Shown here piece by piece: positions 1 to 6,313 of a stretch of DNA of 8,493 nt. Position numbers and translations under genes: made by a program. The notes below the pieces were generated by a model that searched no databases, was not told the origin of the DNA, and saw only the letters and a program-made list of their open reading frames with translations. The stretch's first letter is position 1. Each line of letters opens with the position of its first letter. The DNA is taken from NCBI GenBank assembly GCA_018064695.1, contig JAGHUU010000105.1, positions 1 through 8,493 of the forward strand, in the 5' to 3' direction. The DNA is from Candidatus Blautia equi (lineage in GTDB: Bacteria; Bacillota; Clostridia; Lachnospirales; Lachnospiraceae).

Positions 1-933
1 GTATACAGACCGGCCGCTATCACACAGCTGCAGGTAAACGTTGAAAAACAGGGAGTGGAGGTCTTCTCCATGGGAGACAAACAGAAACCTGTGGATATCG
101 CCAAAGCCGCACTGGAGCACGCCAAGAGCCATCAGCAGAACATTGTTCTTATTGATACCGCCGGCAGACTTCACATCGATGAAAACATGATGCAGGAGCT
201 TGCAGATATCAAGGCAAATGTTCATGTAGATGCAACTGTCCTCACGGTTGACGCCATGACCGGACAGGATGCAGTAAACGTAGCCCAGACCTTTGCGGAA
301 AAGGTTGGAATTGACGGCGTCATCCTTACAAAGATGGACGGCGACACCCGAGGCGGTGCAGCTCTCTCCATCAAGGCTGTCACCGGAAAGCCAATTCTCT
401 ACGTTGGTATGGGTGAAAAACTTTCCGATCTTGAGCAGTTCTACCCGGAGCGTATGGCCTCCCGTATCCTTGGTATGGGCGATGTCATGAGTCTCATTGA
501 AAAGGCAGAGGCTGCTGTAGATAAAGAACAGGCTCAGGCCATGAGCCAGAAACTGAAAAAAATGGATTTCGACTTTAACGATTATCTGACCAGCATGGAG
601 CAGATGAACAACATGGGCGGAATCAGCAGTATCCTGAACATGCTCCCAGGCATGGGCGCCGGAAAGATGAAGGACATCGAGAGTATGATCGATGAAAAAG
701 CCATGGATCGCACCAAGGCCATCATCCTTTCCATGACCCCGCAGGAGCGTACCAATCCATCTATCTTAAACATCTCCCGCAAGAACCGCATCGCCAGAGG
801 CGCAGGCGTTCCTATCCAGGAAGTCAACCGTCTGGTAAAACAGTTTGAGCAGAGCAAAAAGATGATGAAGCAGATGCCCGGCTTAATGGGCGGTAAAATG
901 GGTAAAAGAGGCGGCTTTAAGCTTCCCTTTTAA
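1..933 (+). CDS. ffh: Signal recognition particle GTPase Ffh (SRP54), 5' end missing
   Basis: Ffh binds signal sequences emerging from the ribosome and, with the SRP RNA and receptor FtsY, delivers membrane and secreted proteins to the translocon. The frame is open from base 1 (starting VYRPAAITQLQ), so the gene begins upstream; the GTG at 55 is an internal valine. About 310 residues are visible of a family length near 450, so the N domain and first part of the G domain are missing. In the fragment, DTAGRLH (52-58) is the G3 region, TKMDGDTRGG (from 110) is G4, and GMGEK (136-140) is G5. The methionine-rich M domain follows, with the SRP-RNA-binding stretch around NPSILNISRKNRIARGAGV (252-270) and a tail of MMKQMPGLMGGKMGKRGG type. 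It is first in the visible operon, 51 bases before rpsP. Identification is certain from motifs. Confidence 0.97.
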   Translation, partial: VYRPAAITQLQVNVEKQGVEVFSMGDKQKPVDIAKAALEHAKSHQQNIVLIDTAGRLHIDENMMQELADIKANVHVDATVLTVDAMTGQDAVNVAQTFAEKVGIDGVILTKMDGDTRGGAALSIKAVTGKPILYVGMGEKLSDLEQFYPERMASRILGMGDVMSLIEKAEAAVDKEQAQAMSQKLKKMDFDFNDYLTSMEQMNNMGGISSILNMLPGMGAGKMKDIESMIDEKAMDRTKAIILSMTPQERTNPSILNISRKNRIARGAGVPIQEVNRLVKQFEQSKKMMKQMPGLMGGKMGKRGGFKLPF

Positions 934-971
934 CATAAACGAAAATACTAAATTAATCATTTAAGAAATTT

Positions 972-976
972 GGAGG
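972..976 (+). promoter_or_regulatory. Ribosome binding site that fixes the rpsP start
   Basis: GGAGG lies 8 bases before the ATG at 985. A TTG at 970 in the same frame would begin before this site and add five residues not found in S16 proteins. The ATG, giving MAVKIRLRRMG, is therefore the start. Confidence 0.85.
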
Positions 977-984
977 AAAAACAA

Positions 985-1230
985 ATGGCAGTAAAAATCA
1001 GACTTAGAAGAATGGGAAAGAAGAGAGCACCTTTTTATAGAATCGTAGTTGCAGATTCCCGCAACAAACGTGATGGCGCAGCTATCGCAGAGATCGGAAC
1101 CTACGATCCAAACGTAGAGCCAGCAGCTGTTAAAGTTGATGAGGAAGCAGCTAAGAAATGGCTTGCTAACGGAGCTCAGCCTACAGAAGTAGTTGCAAGA
1201 CTTTTCAAAAACGCAGGAATTCAGAAATAA
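985..1230 (+). CDS. rpsP: 30S ribosomal protein S16
   Basis: S16 is a primary-binding protein of the 30S subunit that helps assemble the 5' domain of 16S rRNA. The 81-residue product matches the family's usual length. It opens with the hallmark MAVKIRLRRMGKKRAPFYRI and continues VVADSRNKRDG, then EIGTYDP (about residues 36-42), then the GAQPTEVV segment near the C-terminus. It sits between ffh and khpA, the usual order in Firmicutes, and is read from a strong GGAGG site. No separate promoter is evident in the 51-base gap after ffh, so it is probably transcribed with ffh, although ribosomal genes often also have promoters further upstream. Confidence 0.98.
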   Translation: MAVKIRLRRMGKKRAPFYRIVVADSRNKRDGAAIAEIGTYDPNVEPAAVKVDEEAAKKWLANGAQPTEVVARLFKNAGIQK

Positions 1231-1255
1231 TAAAAACATGCCAGGAGGTGTGTAA

Positions 1256-1486
1256 ATGAAAGAACTTGTAGAAGTAATTGCAAAATCTTTAGTGGAAAAT
1301 CCTGACGAAGTCATTGTTACTGAGACTGAAAAAGAAGATGCAGTTATCATCGAGCTGAAGGTAGGTCCTGCTGATATGGGTAAGGTCATTGGCCGCCAGG
1401 GCAGAATCGCCAAGGCAATTCGAACAGTAGTAAAAGCGGCTTCTTCCAAGAGCAGCAAAAAAGTCATTGTAGATATTCTGCAGTAA
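1256..1486 (+). CDS. khpA: KH-domain RNA-binding protein KhpA (YlqC family)
   Basis: This is a 76-residue single KH-domain protein. The family binds RNA, and in Gram-positive cocci and bacilli KhpA pairs with KhpB (Jag/EloR) and affects cell elongation, division and small-RNA biology. That role is known from relatives, not shown here. The sequence has the KH core with a GXXG loop, GRQG at residues 46-49, inside VIGRQGRIAKAIRTVVKA, and beta strands on either side ending in KKVIVDILQ. The start at 1256 has a near-perfect site, AGGAGGTG at 1243-1250, five bases upstream. It lies 25 bases after rpsP, the standard rpsP-khpA-rimM order. A hairpin terminator follows directly. Confidence 0.95.
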   Translation: MKELVEVIAKSLVENPDEVIVTETEKEDAVIIELKVGPADMGKVIGRQGRIAKAIRTVVKAASSKSSKKVIVDILQ

Positions 1487-1491
1487 TACAT

Positions 1492-1526
1492 CGGGAGCTG
1501 TGTGAGAAACATAGCTCCTGTTTTTT
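1492..1526 (+). terminator. Intrinsic terminator or attenuator between khpA and rimM
   Basis: A 12-bp stem pairs 1492-1503 with 1509-1520. It has two G-U wobbles, a GAGAA loop and six T residues at 1521-1526. This is a convincing Rho-independent terminator shape six bases past the khpA stop. Since rimM and trmD have no obvious promoter of their own, it is probably partial, lowering expression of the modification genes relative to the ribosomal protein gene. That last point is inference. Confidence 0.8.
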
Positions 1527-1554
1527 AATAGTTTGGAATGAGATAGGAGTAAGA

Positions 1555-2064
1555 ATGGAAGACTTATTAAAAGTTGGAGTGATTACCACTACACATGGTG
1601 TAAGAGGAGAAGTAAAAGTATTCCCTACCACAAATGATGCAGAGCGTTTTCTGGATCTGGACTATGTACTTCTGGATACCGGCCGTGAACTGAGACGTCT
1701 GGATATCGAGAACGTAAAATTCTTTAAAAACCTTGCCATCCTGAAATTTGAGGGTGTGGATAATATCAACGATATCGAAATGTATAAAGGCAGAGATCTC
1801 TGGATCCCAAGAGAGGAAGGCCAGGAGCTGGGAGAGGACGAATACTATATCGCCGATCTCATTGGCATGAAGGTGCTTCTTGAGGATGGATCCGTTTTTG
1901 GTGTTCTTAAGGACGTCATGGAGACCGGAGCCAATGATGTATATATAGTAAAAACAAATGACGGAAAAGAGGTTCTTCTCCCGGCTATCGGAGACTGCAT
2001 CCTGGATGTAAACCTTGAGGAGAACTGCATGACTGTACATATCATGAAAGGACTTCTGGAATGA
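1555..2064 (+). CDS. rimM: 16S rRNA processing / ribosome maturation factor RimM
   Basis: RimM binds the 30S head through S19 and assists late maturation of 16S rRNA. The 169-residue product has the expected length and two domains. The N-terminal RimM barrel starts LLKVGVITTTHGVRGEVKV (residues 4-22). The C-terminal PRC barrel begins about residue 95 with EYYIADLIGMKV and contains GANDVYIVKTNDGKEVLLPAI (125-145). The ATG at 1555 follows AGGAG at 1545-1549 with five bases between. Its stop overlaps the trmD start as ATGA at 2061-2064, so translation of the two is probably coupled. It lies 28 bases past the T-tract of the preceding terminator. Confidence 0.97.
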   Translation: MEDLLKVGVITTTHGVRGEVKVFPTTNDAERFLDLDYVLLDTGRELRRLDIENVKFFKNLAILKFEGVDNINDIEMYKGRDLWIPREEGQELGEDEYYIADLIGMKVLLEDGSVFGVLKDVMETGANDVYIVKTNDGKEVLLPAIGDCILDVNLEENCMTVHIMKGLLE

Positions 2065-2867
2065 ACTTTCACGTACTGACTTTGTTTCCTGAGATGATCC
2101 TGAACGGCATGAACACCAGTATCACAGGCCGTGCCATATCAGCCGGACATCTTAGCATTGAAGCTGTAAATATCCGTGATTTCGCCTTTAACAAGCATAT
2201 GAAGGTGGATGATTATCCTTATGGAGGCGGCGCAGGCATGCTTATGCAGGCGGAGCCCGTATATCTGGCTTATCAGTCCATCTGCGACCGCATAGGCAAA
2301 AAGCCAAGGGTCGTATACCTGACGCCGCAGGGAACCGTATTTCACCAGGCTATGGCCCGTGAGATGGCCCTTGAGGAGGATCTGGTATTCTTATGCGGAC
2401 ATTATGAGGGCATTGACGAGCGCGTGCTGGAGGAGATCGTGACAGACTATGTCTCCATTGGTGACTATGTCCTTACCGGCGGCGAACTGCCTGCCATGGT
2501 CATGATGGATTCCATCTCCCGTATGGTACCGGGCGTTTTAAGCAACCAGGAATCCGGTGAGACCGAATCCTTTGCCGGAAACCTGCTGGAATATCCCCAG
2601 TATTCCAGACCGGAGGAATGGCACGGAAAGAAAGTCCCGGAGGTACTGATGTCCGGACACCACGCCAACATAGAGAAATGGAGGCGTCAGCAGTCCATTA
2701 TCAGAACCGCTGAGAGGCGCTATGATCTTCTTAAGAAGGCCGACCTTACCAACAAGGAGTGGGCTTTCATCAAAGAGTGGAAAAAGCAGAAGAAAGAGGC
2801 GGAGATGGCAGCGTCAGCTGAGGAAAGCAGCCTTTCATCTGCGCAGCATGAGGGAGAAGAAGCATGA
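2061..2867 (+). CDS. trmD: tRNA (guanine37-N1)-methyltransferase TrmD
   Basis: TrmD uses S-adenosylmethionine to methylate G37 next to the anticodon, preventing +1 frameshifting. The protein opens MNFHVLTLFPEM. The knotted SPOUT fold is marked by YLTPQGTVFHQAMA (86-99), LCGHYEGIDERV (111-122) and SIGDYVLTGGELP (132-144). D150 in MVMMDSISR matches the catalytic aspartate of the family, and the tRNA-binding domain has VLMSGHHANIEKWRRQQS (195-212). At 268 residues it is longer than the common 230-250. The excess is a charged tail after about residue 240, rich in K, E, A and S, with no recognisable domain. It overlaps rimM upstream and queA downstream by ATGA, implying coupled translation. Confidence 0.97.
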   Translation: MNFHVLTLFPEMILNGMNTSITGRAISAGHLSIEAVNIRDFAFNKHMKVDDYPYGGGAGMLMQAEPVYLAYQSICDRIGKKPRVVYLTPQGTVFHQAMAREMALEEDLVFLCGHYEGIDERVLEEIVTDYVSIGDYVLTGGELPAMVMMDSISRMVPGVLSNQESGETESFAGNLLEYPQYSRPEEWHGKKVPEVLMSGHHANIEKWRRQQSIIRTAERRYDLLKKADLTNKEWAFIKEWKKQKKEAEMAASAEESSLSSAQHEGEEA

Positions 2868-3888
2868 GAACAGCAGATTTTTATTATGATCTTCCCCAGG
2901 AGCTGATCGCACAGGACCCTCTGGAGGACAGAAGTTCTTCCAGACTGATGCATCTGCCCCTTGCGGATGAGGAAGTGGAGCATCTTCACTTCACAGATAT
3001 TCTGAAATACCTGAAAAAGGGAGACTGTCTGGTCATCAACGACACCAGAGTGATCCCTGCCAGATTATATGGACATAAGCCTGACACCGGCGCAGCCATC
3101 GAGATCCTGCTTTTAAAGAGAATGGAGAACGATGTATGGGAGTGCCTGGTAAAACCCGGCAAAAAGGCGCGTTTCGGCGCTAGATCGAGTTTGGTGAAGG
3201 CCTTTTAACCGGAGAGATCGTGGACGTAGTAGCAGACGGCAACAGACTGATCCATTTTACTTACGAGGGCATCTTTGAGGAGATCCTGGATCAGCTGGGA
3301 GAAATGCCTCTGCCGGCTTACATCACCCACAAGCTTCAGGACAGAAACCGTTATCAGACCGTCTATGCAAAAAATGACGGCTCCGCCGCAGCACCTACTG
3401 CAGGCCTTCATTTTACCAGGGAACTGATGGCAGAGGTGGAAGCCATGGGAGTAAAGATTGCCCATGTCACCCTGCATGTAGGTCTAGGAACCTTCCGCCC
3501 TGTAAAGGTGGACGATGTTGAGAGCCACCACATGCATTCTGAGTTTTATATGGTAGAGGAGGACCAGGCAGCCCTCATTAACGAGACAAAAAGACAGGGC
3601 GGCCGCGTGATCTCTGTTGGAACCACCAGCTGTAGAACCCTGGAATCCGCTACCGGAGACGACGGTATCCTGAAAGCCGGAAGCGGCTGGACTGAGATTT
3701 TTATCTATCCTGGCTATAAATTCAAGATGATCGATGGACTGATCACCAATTTCCATCTGCCGGAATCCACCCTTATGATGCTTGTTTCTGCACTTGCCGG
3801 AAAAGAAAAGATCATGAAGGCATACGAGGAAGCAGTGAGAGAACGCTACCGTTTCTTCTCCTTTGGCGATGCCATGCTCATCCTTTAA
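2864..3888 (+). pseudogene. queA: S-adenosylmethionine:tRNA ribosyltransferase-isomerase QueA, one-base frameshift
   Basis: QueA transfers and isomerises the ribose of S-adenosylmethionine onto preQ1 at tRNA position 34, giving epoxyqueuosine. The first 107 codons (ATG at 2864) read as QueA, with INDTRVIPARLYG (58-70) and ECLVKPGKKAR (93-103). The frame then runs out of homology and stops at 3206-3208. QueA homology resumes one frame over at 3184 with IEFGEGLLTGEIVDV. It continues through NDGSAAAPTAGLHFT, GTTSCRTLE and GLITNFHLPESTLMMLVSAL to the stop at 3888. Restoring one A (aga-atc instead of agatc at 3182-3186) gives a 341-residue protein of normal length with no other stop. The fault is therefore a single recent deletion or a sequencing error. 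Without read-through neither half would be active. It starts by ATGA overlap with trmD. Confidence 0.88.
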
Positions 3889-3922
3889 GTTGATTATTAT
3901 GCGATTTAACGGTGTTTTTTTA

Positions 3923-3951
3923 TTGACTTTTGAAATTATAAAAATTATAAT
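3923..3951 (+). promoter_or_regulatory. Sigma-A-type promoter of mscL
   Basis: The -35 element TTGACT (3923-3928) and the perfect -10 TATAAT (3946-3951) are separated by 17 bases, and the spacer is AT-rich. Transcription would begin near 3958, giving a leader of about 40 bases. That leader contains a small hairpin, TATAGA (3961-3966) pairing with TCTATA (3973-3978), before the ribosome binding site AAGGAG at 3981-3986. This makes mscL an independent, probably well-expressed unit. Confidence 0.85.
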
Positions 3952-3996
3952 TTACTAAGATATAGACATGGATCTATAGAAAGGAGAAAAAAGACG

Positions 3997-4446
3997 ATGG
4001 AGAAAAAAGGTATTATCGCTGAGTTTAAGGAGTTTATCTCCAGAGGCAACGTAATGGATCTTGCTGTCGGCATGATCATCGGTTCCGCTTTCACTGCAAT
4101 CGTTAATTCCCTTGTAAACGATGTTGTTATGCCAGCTATCGGTATGGTAATTGGAAACAACAGCTTTGAGAACTTCAAATACGTGATCAAAGCAGCTGAG
4201 GGAGACAACCCTGAAAGTGCTATCTACTACGGAACCTTCATTCAGAATATTGTGAACTTCCTTCTGATCGCAGTTGTTGTATTCATGCTGGTAAAAGGCA
4301 TCAATGCACTTCGTAAGAAAAAAGAGGAAGCTCCTGCTGAAGAGCCTGCACCAGCTGAGCCAACACCTGTTGAGATCAACAACGACCTTCTGAAAGAGAA
4401 CACCAAAGTTCTTCAGGAGATCCGCGATGCTCTGAACAAGAAATAA
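3997..4446 (+). CDS. mscL: Large-conductance mechanosensitive channel MscL
   Basis: MscL is a homopentameric membrane channel that opens under high membrane tension to release solutes during hypo-osmotic shock. The 149-residue product has the family N-terminus: an amphipathic helix (about 5-15), then the TM1/pore signature SRGNVMDLAVGMIIGSAF (15-32) running on to NSLVNDVVMP (37-46). A periplasmic-type loop carries NFKYVIKAAEGDNPESAIYYG. TM2 lies about 81-101 (FIQNIVNFLLIAVVVFMLVKG), followed by RKKK at the cytoplasmic face. A Pro/Glu/Ala-rich linker (111-126) then leads to the C-terminal helix (about 127-147), which forms the pentameric bundle in relatives. It has its own promoter and is closed by the hairpin at 4472. 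Confidence 0.97.
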   Translation: MEKKGIIAEFKEFISRGNVMDLAVGMIIGSAFTAIVNSLVNDVVMPAIGMVIGNNSFENFKYVIKAAEGDNPESAIYYGTFIQNIVNFLLIAVVVFMLVKGINALRKKKEEAPAEEPAPAEPTPVEINNDLLKENTKVLQEIRDALNKK

Positions 4447-4471
4447 AACGTTTTTATAAAGCAATAAAAAT

Positions 4472-4502
4472 GAGCGCCGCATTAAAATGCGACGCTCTTT
4501 TT
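4472..4502. terminator. Bidirectional terminator between mscL and the convergent capA-like gene
   Basis: Arms 4472-4482 and 4487-4497 pair as 11 bp with one C-A mismatch around a TAAA loop. Five T follow on the + strand (4498-4502). A run of A precedes the stem (4466-4470), giving a T tract for the minus strand. It can end mscL and, from the other side, the convergent gene. Confidence 0.88.
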
Positions 4503-4514
4503 GTATGTATTTGG

Positions 4515-4544
4515 GACACGGGGACAGGTACCTGTCCCTGTGTC
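4515..4544. repeat. 30-bp REP-like palindrome
   Basis: The left arm GACACGGGGACAGGT (4515-4529) is followed without spacer by ACCTGTCCCTGTGTC (4530-4544). All 15 positions pair, 14 as Watson-Crick and one as G-T (4520 with 4539), and the centre is GGTACC. It sits in the 109-base gap between the convergent mscL and capA-like genes, outside the functional terminator, and has no T tract. Such intergenic GGGGACAGGT palindromes resemble REP-type elements that are copied around genomes by RAYT (IS200-like tyrosine) transposases. No transposase is visible here, and copy number cannot be judged from one window. Confidence 0.7.
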
Positions 4545-4555
4545 GAAATTTATAC

Positions 4556-6151
4556 TTAATAGGAGAAAGCAGGAAGAGAAGCGGTTCTCTCTGCCAGCTT
4601 GTTCATGATGCGCTGTGCTACATCATCATCCGCTACGGTAGGCTGATAATTGTTATAGTCATAAGCGGAGGAGGTGTATACAGGAATGATGTTGCTAACA
4701 AGATCCTGTACCAGGTTGCCCTCTTCATCAACGGTGAAGGTCTGCTGATAGATGATGGAATCCATATCATGCGGGTGAATGTTTCCGCCAAAGCAGAAGT
4801 TTGCCATTCCGTAAAGAATGTTCTTGCCTTTGTATTCCTCAATACCCTGAAGTACATGTGCGTGACCGCCGTTTACAAGATCAGCACCAAAATCGATGGC
4901 CTTGTGTGCCAGATATAACTGATTATAGTTTGGAACCTGATCCAGCTCATCGCCCCAGTGGAAGGTAACGATAACAACCTGGGCGCCTTCCTCGCGGACT
5001 TTGTCGATGTTGGCTTTCAGCTCAGTCTCAATGCCGGTTCCCTCTATAAGCTCGTAGGTACCTACCAGACCGACTTTAATGCCTTTTACGTCTAAGACTA
5101 CGGTCTCCTCATAACCGAAGTGAGGAATGCCTGCATCGTCCAGAGCGGCACGGGTATCATTTAAGCCCTGCTCCAGATAATCTCTGGTGTGGTTGTTGGC
5201 AAGGTTTACGGCGTCGATGTCGCCCTCAGTGAGGATCTGGCTGTAGGAAGCCGGAGCCTTGAAGCAGTAGATGTGACCGCCGTTTCTTTCGGTAGCTTCT
5301 GTGAAGCTGCACTCTAAGTTGGCTACTGTGAGGTCGTCAGCTTCGAAGATATCTTTTACGTTCTGGAAGAAGTATCCCGGTCCGTAATTGTCATAATAGT
5401 CGTTTACACTGTTTTCATACTCGAAGTTCTGGGCATCCATACCAAGGGTGACGTCTCCGCAGAGGGAAACGGTGATGGATCTGGAAGCAGGTGTCTCACT
5501 CTCTACCAGTTCGGTCTCAGCCTCTTCTGTTTCCTGCGGCTCAGTTTCTGTTGGCTCCTCAGCAGCAACAGGTTCTGACGGTTCAGTTTCTGCTGCGGCG
5601 GAATCGGAGGAGGTGGAAAGATCCTCAGCGGTCTGGGATTCAGTAGTTACTTCCTGTGAGACATCCCCGTTTTTATTCATGCTGTTCATAAGAAAACGGA
5701 TAGAGATAAACAGGCAGAAGAATGCGAGGAGAAGAGCAAGGATGAGACCTGCGGTTTTAAATGTTGAACTCCAGTCTCTTTCCTTTTTAGGCGGCTTAGC
5801 AGCTTTTTTAGCAGGAGCAGCAGCTGCTGCAGATTTAACGGCTTTTTTGTGTGCGGCAGGTTTATCTGTTTTTTTCTTTGCTGTAGTTGCAGCTGCCGTT
5901 TTGCCGGTTGCTTTCTGCGGTGCAGTGGATTTCTGTTCGGGCTTTACCGTTCTTCTGGCAGGTGCCGGTTTGATTGGCGTTTTAGCAGTATCAGGTGCTG
6001 CGTCCTCCGGCTGTTCCGGTTTGGGAGCAGGTGCAGCGGCACGGCGTTTGATGGGCTCCATTGGTCTGGTGGACTGAGGAGTCTCAGCTGTTTTATTTTC
6101 ATCAGATGCAGGAATATCCTGCGGTGCATTTGGATTCTGTGAATCGGACAT
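4556..6151 (-). CDS. Membrane-anchored CapA-family protein (poly-gamma-glutamate synthesis type)
   Basis: This 531-residue protein has four parts. Residues 1-128 form a disordered tail rich in Pro, Ala and Lys, with basic repeats such as KKAVKSAAA and AKKAAKPPKK. One transmembrane helix follows (about 133-156), with the tail predicted inside the cell. An acidic Ser/Thr/Glu linker spans 161-224. An external CapA/PGA_cap domain of calcineurin-like metallophosphatase fold runs from 226 to about 495. Its metal-site motifs are visible: GDVTLG (232-237), NLE (278-280), NLANNH (316-321), HWG (398-400) and GGHAH (428-432). CapA is needed for poly-gamma-glutamate capsule export in Bacillus, but most gut relatives stand without capB/capC, as here, and their substrate is unknown. 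The start ATG (6151) follows AAGGAAGG on the minus strand. It is a single-gene unit with its own promoter. Confidence 0.9.
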   Translation of the reverse strand: MSDSQNPNAPQDIPASDENKTAETPQSTRPMEPIKRRAAAPAPKPEQPEDAAPDTAKTPIKPAPARRTVKPEQKSTAPQKATGKTAAATTAKKKTDKPAAHKKAVKSAAAAAPAKKAAKPPKKERDWSSTFKTAGLILALLLAFFCLFISIRFLMNSMNKNGDVSQEVTTESQTAEDLSTSSDSAAAETEPSEPVAAEEPTETEPQETEEAETELVESETPASRSITVSLCGDVTLGMDAQNFEYENSVNDYYDNYGPGYFFQNVKDIFEADDLTVANLECSFTEATERNGGHIYCFKAPASYSQILTEGDIDAVNLANNHTRDYLEQGLNDTRAALDDAGIPHFGYEETVVLDVKGIKVGLVGTYELIEGTGIETELKANIDKVREEGAQVVIVTFHWGDELDQVPNYNQLYLAHKAIDFGADLVNGGHAHVLQGIEEYKGKNILYGMANFCFGGNIHPHDMDSIIYQQTFTVDEEGNLVQDLVSNIIPVYTSSAYDYNNYQPTVADDDVAQRIMNKLAERTASLPAFSY

Positions 6152-6187
6152 AGTCTTTTTCCTTCCTTGTTTACAAACGATAACCCT

Positions 6188-6216
6188 AGTATAGAAAATT
6201 TTCCCTTTTCCGTCAA
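6188..6216 (-). promoter_or_regulatory. Sigma-A-type promoter of the capA-like gene
   Basis: Read on the minus strand, TTGACG (6216-6211) and TATACT (6193-6188) are 17 bases apart. The -10 element lies about 36 bases before the start codon. Its -35 element is only 11 bases from the -35 of the divergent ribonuclease promoter, so the two polymerase sites nearly abut. Confidence 0.82.
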
Positions 6217-6227
6217 GAAAAACAGGC

Positions 6228-6256
6228 TTTTCATATGGAAATAGCTTTGCTATAAT
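6228..6256 (+). promoter_or_regulatory. Extended -10 promoter of the barnase-barstar pair
   Basis: A perfect TATAAT (6251-6256) preceded by TGC makes an extended -10. A weaker -35, TTTTCA (6228-6233), lies 17 bases upstream. The transcript would begin near 6263. Two copies of AGGTC (6258-6262, 6266-6270) and a small hairpin, GTCCG (6268-6272) with CGGAC (6278-6282), lie at the start of the leader. They could be regulator or stability elements, but nothing proves it. Confidence 0.75.
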
Positions 6257-6313
6257 CAGGTCATAAGGTCCGGTTTGCGGACAACAATTTAAACGAAAGG
6301 TATTGTGGAGATC

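Noticed and set aside
55..57. GTG as a possible ffh start
   Set aside because: Homology to Ffh (VYRPAAITQLQ) continues unbroken in frame back to base 1, so this is an internal codon of a gene truncated by the window.
961..1512. A 183-codon minus-strand frame over rpsP and khpA
   Set aside because: It overlaps two certain genes, has no recognisable domain and no ribosome binding site in context.
2840..2870. A preQ1 riboswitch controlling queA
   Set aside because: queA begins within the trmD stop codon, so no untranslated leader exists in which to fold one.
3150..3208. Programmed -1 frameshifting in queA at AAAAAG (3161-3166)
   Set aside because: A slip there would meet the TAG at 3181-3183 in the new frame. 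No canonical slippery heptamer occurs in the remaining permitted stretch.
3220..3222. GTG as the start of a separate gene for the second queA half
   Set aside because: QueA homology in this frame already begins at 3184, there is no good ribosome binding site, and the half would lack the N-terminal part of the fold.
3889..3921. A terminator for queA ahead of the mscL promoter
   Set aside because: There are seven T at 3915-3921, but only a weak pairing of about five bases upstream (GTTGA with TTAAC type). It is too poor to call.
4487..4918. A 143-codon open frame on the + strand starting in the mscL terminator
   Set aside because: It runs through the terminator and palindrome and lies antisense to the well-supported CapA domain.
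5448..6077. A 209-codon open frame on the + strand
   Set aside because: It is the complement of the Pro/Ala/Lys-rich part of the capA-like gene. Low-complexity coding sequence of this kind often leaves an open opposite strand.
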